10,751 nt of DNA from SCGC-AAA252-I15 sp043822165. Lineage in GTDB: Archaea; Altiarchaeota; Altiarchaeia; IMC4; SCGC-AAA252-I15. The stretch spans positions 1 to 10,751 of the forward strand of contig JBDRCA010000135.1 of assembly GCA_043822165.1 (NCBI GenBank). The letters are read 5' to 3'. Position 1 is the first letter of the stretch. Every line of letters starts with the position of its first letter. The position numbers were made by a program, and so were the translations under genes. The notes under the pieces were generated by a model. It was not told the DNA's origin. It did no database searches and saw nothing but the letters and a program-made list of their open reading frames with translations. This document shows, in pieces, positions 5,100-10,751 of the stretch.

Positions 5100-6368
5100 A
5101 TGTTTCCCGTTATGCGCGACTTAGGACGATTATTTACTGAATCCCTGACGGGGATGAACCCTTACGAGCAGTACTTGTCTCAGCGTTTCGAGCACGAATC
5201 TCTGGTGACGTTTGCAGGAAACAAGAAGACTCCGGTCTATAACTGGTTTTACTACAAGGAAGGGTTTAGCAGGGACTTCGTCTGGGATGCCCTAGAAGAG
5301 CTCGCGGTTCCGGCGGGTTCCGTTGTCTTGGACCCCTTCTGCGGGACTGGCACGACGCTTCTGGCTGCCGCGCAGGCTGGTTTTGCCTCCGTAGGATTCG
5401 ACATACTGCCTCTCGGAGTCTTCGTGTCCAAGGTAAAGCTTTCCCAGGACCTTGACTTGGAATTGCTCTCCCGCGAGGTCAGGCGCATATCATCCCTCAA
5501 GTTCGGGGAATCACAGTCAAAGCTCGTGGACGTGAGGTTCCTGGATATGCGTAAAGCCTTCAGCCGGTACGCGCGCCAAGACATACCCTTCTTCAAGGAA
5601 CAGATAATGCTAGTCGAAGACGAGAAAATCAGGGATTTCATGCTCCTTGGCCTTTTAAGCGTTATCGGGGAGGCGTCAAACGTCAAGAAGGACGGGGGCG
5701 TCTTAAGGATTGTCCGCAAAAAGCATCTGCCACCCGTCCGTTATCTTCTCCGCAACCGGCTCAAGCGGATGATGAAAGACTTAAAGAGGGCCGAACCCTT
5801 ATCCAACGTTCCCTGGCGCGTCGAACAAGCTGACGCTCGCTCCCTTCCCCTGGAGGACTGCTGCGTTGACGCGCTAGTAACTTCTCCGCCGTACCTTAAC
5901 TTCGTCGACTACACGAAGCTTTACGCTCTCGAGCTAAGTCTCCTAGTATCGTCTTCCCGGGAGCTTGAGGAGCTTCGTTCACAGTCTATGCGCAGTCACG
6001 TGGGTGCACAGTACAAGAGGCTTTCAGGTGACTCGGATTTTACGAGGGTTTTGTCGAAGGTGACGACTGAGTCTTTCGGAGACGAGAACATACCCTTAAT
6101 AGTCGAAGGCTACTTAAAAGATATTTACCTCTCGCTTGCGGAGGCATACCGCGTCATGAAAAAGGGTGCATCCGCAGTCTACGTCGTCGGGAACGCGGCG
6201 CTTCCAGGCATTACGGTCGACGTCGACCTGCTGCTTGCCGAGATGGCAGAGCAAATCGGTTTTACTGTCTCAGATATCTGGGTTGCCAACTGCAGGTGGG
6301 CCGACGTTCACGGGATAATAAAAAAGAGGCCTGTCAGGGAGAGTTCCGTGGTATTGCAGAAGGAGTAA
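5100..6368 (+). CDS. Orphan site-specific DNA (N4-cytosine/N6-adenine type) methyltransferase
   Basis: A 422-residue SAM-dependent amino-methyltransferase. The N-terminal region YNWFYYKEGFSRDFVWDAL (47-65) resembles motif X of DNA methylases; DPFCGTGTT (78-86) is the SAM-binding motif I; GFDILPLG follows as motif II; TSPPY (261-265), followed by LNFVDYTKLYALE, is the catalytic motif IV. The order X-I-...-IV with a long middle segment (about 100-255) places a possible target-recognition region between the two motifs. In the common beta class motif IV comes first, although the SPPY form of motif IV is typical of that class. No restriction endonuclase or specificity subunit flanks it, so it is an orphan methylase. 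An RNA target (TRM11-like relatives use DPPY variants) cannot be excluded. It ends 1 nt before the convergent Na/Pi-like gene. The start is supported by the upstream TATA element. Confidence 0.8.
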   Translation: MFPVMRDLGRLFTESLTGMNPYEQYLSQRFEHESLVTFAGNKKTPVYNWFYYKEGFSRDFVWDALEELAVPAGSVVLDPFCGTGTTLLAAAQAGFASVGFDILPLGVFVSKVKLSQDLDLELLSREVRRISSLKFGESQSKLVDVRFLDMRKAFSRYARQDIPFFKEQIMLVEDEKIRDFMLLGLLSVIGEASNVKKDGGVLRIVRKKHLPPVRYLLRNRLKRMMKDLKRAEPLSNVPWRVEQADARSLPLEDCCVDALVTSPPYLNFVDYTKLYALELSLLVSSSRELEELRSQSMRSHVGAQYKRLSGDSDFTRVLSKVTTESFGDENIPLIVEGYLKDIYLSLAEAYRVMKKGASAVYVVGNAALPGITVDVDLLLAEMAEQIGFTVSDIWVANCRWADVHGIIKKRPVRESSVVLQKE

Positions 6369-6369
6369 C

Positions 6370-7422
6370 CTATAACAGGGTTATTGCTAATGGCGTCGTG
6401 ATGAGCGCTATCACGAAAAACAAGGTTCTTTTTCTTCTTGCAAGTATGTAGTCCGAGATTGCTATAACCTCTCCTGAAAAGTTTTTCCTTGATAGTAGTA
6501 TTGCTGCGACTATTATGTTTGCCACGACGCATACGGAGACTACTGCAGTGGTCTTCGCGCTTCCCGTGACTAGTGCAACGAGCACTGTGTCCGAGAATGT
6601 GCCGATGTTGCCTCCTATTATGTATGGTATCATGTGCTCTCTCCTGATTCTCTTTGATGCGTAAAGCGGGACAAGCAGGCTGAAGCTTACGGCTATCGTG
6701 AAGAATATCGCAGTCAAGAAAAGTCCTGTCATAAAAGACATGTACGGGTTTTTTATGAATTTGTCTACGACTCCCGTGCTCTCCAGCATCTTTCTGTCCT
6801 CAGGCAGCACCAAGACCTTCTCTAAGAGTTCGACGACTAGGACTATGAGGACTACGCCTGCCATAAGGGTGCCAGTGCCTCCCAGTAGTGTGCACAGTCT
6901 GTCCGCGAGGCTGCTGCCTGCCGGTTCGTTGACGTCGGGCAGTATGCCGTCTATTAACTGTGTTTCAGCCCCTATGACGCCTGCTTTGACTGAAATCAGC
7001 GCCAACACCAATGCTACGGCCGACATTATGAATGTAATCAGAAATATGATTGTCGGAGACCCGAGGCTGCGCTTTAATCGTTTGCCTTTAAGGTAATACA
7101 TTCCCCCCAGAAGGAAAACGACAGCTGTGGCGCCAACCCTACTGCCAAGTATCGCGGAGACTGCTGAATAGGCGTTAATCACGCTGGAACTGTGAAGCCC
7201 CACTGAAATAGCTGCTACGGGGCTTCCGGAAAGAATCATCATGGCTGCCGCCCATCCCTTCCCAAAGGAGTTGATCACGCTCCTGTCAAGGTCTAGCATG
7301 TGCAGTGACTCCGGCTCCACTGACACTATTCCCCTCCTGAACAGCTGAACTCCCAGGACCAGAAGGTAAAACAAAACCAGCAGATTCACAAGCCTTAAGA
7401 TTTTCTGGCGGGAATACGTCAT
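6370..7422 (-). CDS. Na+/phosphate-cotransporter-like (NaPi-II/PF02690-type) membrane protein
   Basis: A 350-residue polytopic membrane protein with about eight hydrophobic segments (about 10-27, 56-80, 88-108, 122-145, 180-202, 228-255, 266-310, 333-350). NaPi-II cotransporters contain two inverted repeats, each with a QSSSAT motif and a GANIGTT motif. Here the first half has GLHSSSVINAYS (75-86) and only a blurred GSRVGATA; the second half has IIGGNIGTFSDT (268-279) but only VSFSLL where QSSS would stand. This suggests a diverged member that may carry phosphate or another anion with Na+, or may have changed substrate. PhoU-like or other phosphate genes are not adjacent. The ATG at 7422 gives a short basic N-terminus before the first helix. 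Family membership is likely but remote; substrate unknown. Confidence 0.6.
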   Translation of the reverse strand: MTYSRQKILRLVNLLVLFYLLVLGVQLFRRGIVSVEPESLHMLDLDRSVINSFGKGWAAAMMILSGSPVAAISVGLHSSSVINAYSAVSAILGSRVGATAVVFLLGGMYYLKGKRLKRSLGSPTIIFLITFIMSAVALVLALISVKAGVIGAETQLIDGILPDVNEPAGSSLADRLCTLLGGTGTLMAGVVLIVLVVELLEKVLVLPEDRKMLESTGVVDKFIKNPYMSFMTGLFLTAIFFTIAVSFSLLVPLYASKRIRREHMIPYIIGGNIGTFSDTVLVALVTGSAKTTAVVSVCVVANIIVAAILLSRKNFSGEVIAISDYILARRKRTLFFVIALITTPLAITLL

Positions 7423-7492
7423 TGATAATCTATCCCACTCCCGGATTAATATCCTGCCTTTTTTTTCAATAGAGAAAATAAGTTAATTAAGG
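7423..7492. promoter_or_regulatory. Divergent promoter region (Na/Pi-like / SagB-like operon)
   Basis: The 70-nt spacer between the two start codons must serve both genes. On the minus strand GATATTAAT near 7445-7453 is a plausible TATA box for the Na/Pi-like gene. On the plus strand a T8 tract (7459-7466) and the palindrome TTAATTAA (7483-7490) directly abut GG and the SagB-like ATG. No good ribosome-binding site is visible beyond AAGG. I cannot choose a plus-strand TATA box with confidence. Confidence 0.3.
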
Positions 7493-8218
7493 ATGAATAA
7501 GAAAACTATCATCATAGTTGTCGCAGTCTCCTTTATTGCGGGGTTTGCGCTGTTCAGATTCCTCGAGGGGATTGTTCCTGACTCAGATGCTAAAATGAGC
7601 GGACGGCAAAGTGTTGGAGAGATAATCAGTTTGCCCGACCCAGTGAAAAAGGGGAATGTTTCTGTGGAAGAAGCTTTATCTCAGAGAAGATCTAGGCGGG
7701 AGTACTCTGGGAGACAGTTGACTCTAAGTGAATTGTCTCAGCTTTTGTGGGCCGCGCAAGGCGTCAACGAGCGTTTCGGCGGCAAGCGAACGGCACCGTC
7801 GGCTGGAGCTACTTACCCGCTTGAACTGTACGCTGTAGTCGGAGGCGTCGATGGATTATCTCCTGGCGTATACCATTACCTGCCGGGTGACCACTCAATC
7901 AGGCTAGTCTCTGCGGTTGATGCCCGCGAAACTCTCGCGGCAGCCGCGTTGAACCAGGGCTTTATAGCCGAAGCCCCCGTCACCCTCGTACTCTCCGCGG
8001 TATATGAGCGCACGACCGAGACGTATGGTCAGCGTGGCATCCAGTACGTTCACATGGAGGCCGGTCACGCGGCGCAGAACGTTTACCTCATGTGCGAGGC
8101 GCTGGGCTTGGGGACGGTTGCGGTCGGCGCCTTCGACGACGAAGCAGTCATGGAAGTAATCGGATTGTCTGCCGGCCAGAGAGCGCTATATCTTCTTCCC
8201 GTCGGCGGGCAGTCCTGA
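7493..8218 (+). CDS. SagB/ThcOx-type nitroreductase-family oxidoreductase with N-terminal membrane anchor
   Basis: A 241-residue FMN-dependent nitroreductase-fold protein of the SagB/ThcOx branch, whose studied members oxidise azoline rings in ribosomal peptides. The first 26 residues (two Lys, then IIIVVAVSFIAGFALF) form a signal peptide or membrane anchor. The domain then starts with RRSRREYSGRQLTLSELSQL (65-84, Arg-rich FMN-phosphate contact), TAPSAGATYPLELYAV (100-115, the branch-defining motif), VYHYLPGDHSIRLV, and EAGHAAQNVYLMCEALGLG (189-207). No cyclodehydratase or precursor-peptide gene is adjacent, so a role in peptide modification is not supported. The positive N-terminus predicts that the catalytic domain lies outside the cytoplasm. 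It is the first gene of a tight three-gene unit; the next start is 8 nt after its stop. Confidence 0.85.
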   Translation: MNKKTIIIVVAVSFIAGFALFRFLEGIVPDSDAKMSGRQSVGEIISLPDPVKKGNVSVEEALSQRRSRREYSGRQLTLSELSQLLWAAQGVNERFGGKRTAPSAGATYPLELYAVVGGVDGLSPGVYHYLPGDHSIRLVSAVDARETLAAAALNQGFIAEAPVTLVLSAVYERTTETYGQRGIQYVHMEAGHAAQNVYLMCEALGLGTVAVGAFDDEAVMEVIGLSAGQRALYLLPVGGQS

Positions 8219-8226
8219 AAAGAGAG

Positions 8227-8589
8227 ATGAAGATTAAAATAATCCTTGGGGAGGTTTCTTTGTCCGCGGTCCTGAACGACTCCGAGACCGCGAAGGCAAT
8301 ATATGGTGCTCTGCCGTTTGAGTCAGGCTACAGCAGGTGGGGCGACGAGATTTATTTTCAGGTTCCCGTTCAACGTCCCCTTGAGGATCCGCGGGAGGTT
8401 GTCGAAGTCGGGGACTTGGCTTTCTGGCCGTCTGGCTCGTGTTTTTGCATCTTCTACGGTAAGACTCCCGCGTCCATGGGTGATGAAATCCGTCCCGCGT
8501 CCGCGGTCAACGTCTTCGGGAGGATCCATGGTGATTCGTCGATATTAAAAACTGTGTCCTCTCATAACATAAGAATCGATAAAATATGA
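8227..8589 (+). CDS. Cyclophilin-like domain protein (PF04126/TM1367-like)
   Basis: A 120-residue protein matching the small archaeal/bacterial cyclophilin-like family: WGDEIYFQVPV at 38-48, EVGDLAFWPSGSCFCIFYG at 60-78, and IRPASAVNVFGRI at 88-100 in the usual order. The fold resembles cyclophilin, but members often lack the peptidyl-prolyl isomerase active site and their biochemical role is unsettled. The ATG at 8227 is chosen because it begins the conserved first strand (MKIKIILGEV), clears the upstream stop by 8 nt, and gives the family length; the frame is open further upstream only as an overlap with the SagB-like gene. The stop overlaps the next start (ATGA, 8586-8589), so translation is probably coupled to the MEMO-AMMECR1 gene. 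No signal peptide: it should be cytoplasmic, unlike its two anchored neighbours. Confidence 0.85.
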   Translation: MKIKIILGEVSLSAVLNDSETAKAIYGALPFESGYSRWGDEIYFQVPVQRPLEDPREVVEVGDLAFWPSGSCFCIFYGKTPASMGDEIRPASAVNVFGRIHGDSSILKTVSSHNIRIDKI

Positions 8590-10091
8590 GAAAGAAGAAA
8601 GTAAAGGAGGCTGATAAGGGAATGGATGCGATACTTATTCTAGGCATAGTTTTTATTGTTTTCGTAGGGCTTTACATGCTTTTGAATTCGGACAGCTTCA
8701 GGTCTAAAGAGGAGGAGTCCGCAGCCAAGGCTGAAGTGAAGATGAGGGATGAAAAAATGGTGGTCAGAAAGCCGGCTGTTGCCGGAAGCTTTTATCCTGC
8801 TGAACCTGAAGCGCTGGCTGGCATGGTCGACGCATATCTTGCCGAGGCCCAGGACATCCGCCTGCCGAACGTGCGGGCCCTGGTCGCCCCGCACGCGGGC
8901 TACGTCTACTCCGGGAAGACAGCGGCAGCCGGATTCAAGCAGCTCGTAGGCAGAAACATAGACACAGTCATAATCCTTGCGCCCTCGCACCAAGTCCGCT
9001 TCTCAGGTGCATCAGTTTTGGACGTCACCCACTTCGAAACACCATTGGGACTAATCAAACTATCCCCTAAAGTAAAGAATCTACTAAAAGAAGACGGGTT
9101 CTCCAACATTCCCGCTGCCCACGCAAGCGAACACTCCCTTGAAGTAGAGCTTCCTTTTGTCCAGCGGACTCTCGGGGATTTCGAGCTCATACCTATCGTT
9201 GTGGGTGACGCGGACCCTGCTGTTCTAGCCTCAGTGCTAGTCGACTACGTCGACGAAAAGACCCTGATTGTCGCAAGCTCTGACTTATCACACTATTACC
9301 CCTACGACGAGGCCGTAAAGCTTGACTCAGTCTGCACTGCCGCAATCCCTGCTCTTGACTTTGAGGCAATGCAAGACTGCCAAGCATGCGGTAGCATTCC
9401 CGTCAAAACGCTCATGCACATAGCAAGTGCCAAGGGCTGGGTGGGCAAGCTCGTCGACTACCGCAACTCAGGGGATACTGCAGGCGACAAGGAAAGGGTC
9501 GTAGGATACGCTTCCGTCGCATTCTTCGACGGCTTAACTCCCGAAGAAGAAGACTTCCTATTAAAGCTTGCGCGCGAAACCCTTGAGAAACACTACGCCG
9601 ACGGTGGCGCTCCCTCAGTGGATGAGGCAAAGCTTACCGCGCGGCTTAAAGCATTATCTGGCGCCTTCGTAACCTTGAACAAGCACGGAAGCCTAAGAGG
9701 ATGCATAGGCCACATAACTCCCCAGAAGCCGCTTTACGAGGCAGTCATAGAAAATGTATTGAACGCGGCTCTCAGGGACCCGAGGTTCAGCCCAGTCGTA
9801 AACGAGGAGCTCACGGATATTCACATAGACATTTCCCGGCTCACTTTACCCGAGGAGCTAGTCTTTGACGGCTCCGATGAATTGCTCGCAAAGCTTGTCC
9901 CCGGCCGTGACGGCGTCGTCTTAAAGTACGGGGGTCGCCAGTCCACGTATCTGCCGCAGGTCTGGGACCAGCTCCCGGACAAAGAGGAGTTCTTAACGAG
10001 TCTTTGCCGCAAACAGGGCAGTCCCGGAGACTGCTGGCGCAAAAAAGACGTCGTCGTCGAAGTCTACGGCGCCCAAGTCTTCGAGGAATAG
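8586..10091 (+). CDS. amrB: Membrane-anchored MEMO1-AMMECR1 fusion (AmmeMemoRadiSam proteins B and A)
   Basis: A 501-residue fusion. Residues 1-13 are basic, 14-33 (DAILILGIVFIVFVGLYMLL) are a transmembrane anchor, and 35-57 are a charged linker. MEMO domain about 59-316: RKPAVAGSFYP, APHAGYVYSG (H103), LAPSHQVRF (H135), EHSLEVELPFVQ (182-193), SSDLSHYYP, and CQACG (C268). H103, H135 and C268 correspond to the metal-binding His, His and Cys of human MEMO1, so the metal site looks intact. AMMECR1 domain about 320-500, with the hallmark LRGCIGH (370-376) and DPRFSPV. The start overlaps the preceding stop in an ATGA, so the three genes form one translational unit. The radical SAM partner that gives the AmmeMemoRadiSam group its name is absent. 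Positive-inside charge predicts both domains outside the cytoplasm. Chemistry is unknown. Confidence 0.93.
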   Translation: MRKKKVKEADKGMDAILILGIVFIVFVGLYMLLNSDSFRSKEEESAAKAEVKMRDEKMVVRKPAVAGSFYPAEPEALAGMVDAYLAEAQDIRLPNVRALVAPHAGYVYSGKTAAAGFKQLVGRNIDTVIILAPSHQVRFSGASVLDVTHFETPLGLIKLSPKVKNLLKEDGFSNIPAAHASEHSLEVELPFVQRTLGDFELIPIVVGDADPAVLASVLVDYVDEKTLIVASSDLSHYYPYDEAVKLDSVCTAAIPALDFEAMQDCQACGSIPVKTLMHIASAKGWVGKLVDYRNSGDTAGDKERVVGYASVAFFDGLTPEEEDFLLKLARETLEKHYADGGAPSVDEAKLTARLKALSGAFVTLNKHGSLRGCIGHITPQKPLYEAVIENVLNAALRDPRFSPVVNEELTDIHIDISRLTLPEELVFDGSDELLAKLVPGRDGVVLKYGGRQSTYLPQVWDQLPDKEEFLTSLCRKQGSPGDCWRKKDVVVEVYGAQVFEE

Positions 10092-10265
10092 GGGGCGGAC
10101 ACAACATCTCCTACGAAATGTCTGCAAGACTGCCATGAAATACAAGGCTGCACAGGCCGCGTTGAAAAAAAGCGATGAATCGTGTTCATATACTAAAAAT
10201 ACATTCCCCCATTGCTCCTGGACGGGGAAATCTAATTTAAAAATATAATCTCATATGCATTAAAC
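10092..10265. promoter_or_regulatory. Intergenic region with TATA box (10236-10247) of the lipoprotein gene
   Basis: This 174-nt spacer holds no convincing gene. TTTAAAAATATA at 10236-10247 is a strong archaeal TATA-like element; a start about 25 nt downstream of its centre coincides with the ATG at 10266, so the lipoprotein mRNA is probably leaderless, and no ribosome-binding site is seen. Just upstream, TTCCCC (10204-10209) can pair with GGGGAA (10224-10229) across a 14-nt loop, a weak hairpin that might be a regulatory site or end the preceding operon. Confidence 0.55.
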
Positions 10266-10694
10266 ATGGGGGATGCGTGGTTGGTTGTTTTTCTGGTTCT
10301 CTGCGTTGTCTTCATCAGTGGTTGCATTAATCCGGAATCCAGGCCTGACAGCGGTGTTACGTCTTCTGTCCCCACAACAACGAGTGTTCCATCGACTACA
10401 TCACAGTCGACTCAACCACTCCAAACCACGCAAACTACTCAGACTTCTTCAGACCACTGTAAATTTAAGTGTGATGGAAATTGGTTGAATCCGATTAACT
10501 GTAAAATAAAAAGCGTATTTTGCGAAAATGGGTGCAGAGATGGCGCATGCATAAAAACAGTTGTAAATTATCCTATCTGTGGCGATGGAGTATGCGAAGG
10601 CAATGAATCCGGAATCGGGTGCGATCCCATACCTGAAAACCCAAATATCTGCAAAGGGCATATCTTTTGTCCTGAAGATTGTGGCGAATATTGA
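10266..10694 (+). CDS. Small Cys-rich cell-surface lipoprotein
   Basis: A 142-residue predicted lipoprotein of unknown function. Residues 3-19 form a hydrophobic signal segment ending in the lipobox FISGC, with C20 as the modified residue. Residues 31-62 are a Ser/Thr-rich linker (about 20 of 32 residues), typical of glycosylated archaeal surface proteins. Residues 65-139 carry 12 cysteines. The last part, CGDGVCEGNE (105-114) ... CPEDCG (135-140), matches a short recurring archaeal surface module of the CGDGxC...CPxDCG form; the preceding part (CKFKC...FCENGC...GAC) looks like a second small disulfide-rich unit. The even cysteine number fits disulfides outside the cell. Codon use is more A/T-rich than in the preceding operon. 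A ligand or partner cannot be read from the sequence. Confidence 0.75.
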   Translation: MGDAWLVVFLVLCVVFISGCINPESRPDSGVTSSVPTTTSVPSTTSQSTQPLQTTQTTQTSSDHCKFKCDGNWLNPINCKIKSVFCENGCRDGACIKTVVNYPICGDGVCEGNESGIGCDPIPENPNICKGHIFCPEDCGEY

Positions 10695-10710
10695 ATCCTA
10701 CAAAGAATCG

Positions 10711-10720
10711 GTTTTTAAAG
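10711..10720 (+). promoter_or_regulatory. TATA-like element near the right edge
   Basis: GTTTTTAAAG lies 16 nt after the lipoprotein stop codon and resembles the element before trkA (3143-3152). It may drive a gene starting around or beyond the window end, and its T5 run may help end the lipoprotein transcript. The remaining bases to 10751 show no start codon or RNA I can identify. Confidence 0.3.
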
Positions 10721-10751
10721 CGTTGCCTTGCACTAGTTCGGCCGGAGTTTC

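Noticed and set aside
5100..6368. Restriction-modification system
   Set aside because: Neither neighbour is an endonuclease or specificity subunit; the genes beside it encode a KaiC-like ATPase and a membrane carrier.
7493..8218. Azole-peptide (SagBCD-type) biosynthesis cluster
   Set aside because: Only the SagB-like gene is present; no cyclodehydratase, YcaO protein or precursor peptide is visible, and the anchor is unlike classical SagB.
8092..8226. Upstream extension of the cyclophilin-like frame
   Set aside because: The extra codons overlap the SagB-like gene and give an Arg-rich translation unrelated to the family; ATG 8227 fits the domain.
10135..10248. 37-codon ORF between the MEMO-AMMECR1 and lipoprotein genes
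   Set aside because: No recognisable family, no ribosome-binding site, and its end overlaps the lipoprotein TATA box.
10721..10751. Start of a tRNA or rRNA gene at the right edge
   Set aside because: The 31 bases contain some GC-rich complementarity but no conserved tRNA or 16S start sequence; too little is visible to call.

Overview
This window comes from an archaeal chromosome. The evidence is a eukaryotic/archaeal-type primase catalytic subunit (PriS), the archaea-specific Glu-tRNA(Gln) amidotransferase subunit GatE, a KaiC/RadA-like single-domain ATPase, TATA-box promoters placed about 25-35 nt ahead of several start codons, and little or no leader on some genes. GC content is roughly balanced. 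No rRNA, tRNA, insertion sequence or CRISPR array is visible. The mix (BofA-like membrane protein, membrane-anchored SagB-like oxidoreductase, MEMO-AMMECR1 fusion, lipoprotein with a CGDGxC...CPxDCG module) suggests an uncultivated lineage, DPANN-like or deep euryarchaeal, but I cannot place it further.

Layout. 1-1048 (-): priS, cut by the left edge. 1049-1260: divergent intergenic region holding a perfect hairpin, a diverged second copy of the gatE start, and A/T-rich inverted and direct repeats. 1261-3129 (+): gatE. 3184-3834 (+): trkA-like K+ channel/transport regulator, whose stop codon overlaps that of the convergent bofA-like gene 3831-4112 (-). 4113-4287: a non-coding stretch with a strong candidate structured RNA on the minus strand, preceded by a TATA box and followed by a U7 tract. 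4288-5043 (-): KaiC-like ATPase. 5100-6368 (+): orphan amino-methyltransferase. 6370-7422 (-): Na+/phosphate-cotransporter-like membrane protein. 7493-10091 (+): a tight three-gene unit made of an anchored SagB-type nitroreductase, a small cyclophilin-like protein and an anchored MEMO-AMMECR1 fusion. 10266-10694 (+): small Cys-rich lipoprotein, apparently leaderless. A promoter-like TATA box lies just before the right edge.

How the genes relate. priS and gatE are information-processing housekeeping genes in divergent orientation. trkA and the Na/Pi-like protein are ion-transport functions, but neither sits beside a partner subunit. The 7493-10091 unit is the most system-like block: three genes with gaps of 8 nt and -4 nt. 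It combines a flavin oxidoreductase and a MEMO-AMMECR1 fusion, both with N-terminal membrane anchors, without the radical SAM partner usually associated with MEMO/AMMECR1.

The two most unusual non-coding signals are the recoded duplicate of the gatE start at 1154-1200, which forms a short ORF overlapping the real start, and the ~88-nt three-way-junction RNA candidate at 4151-4238.
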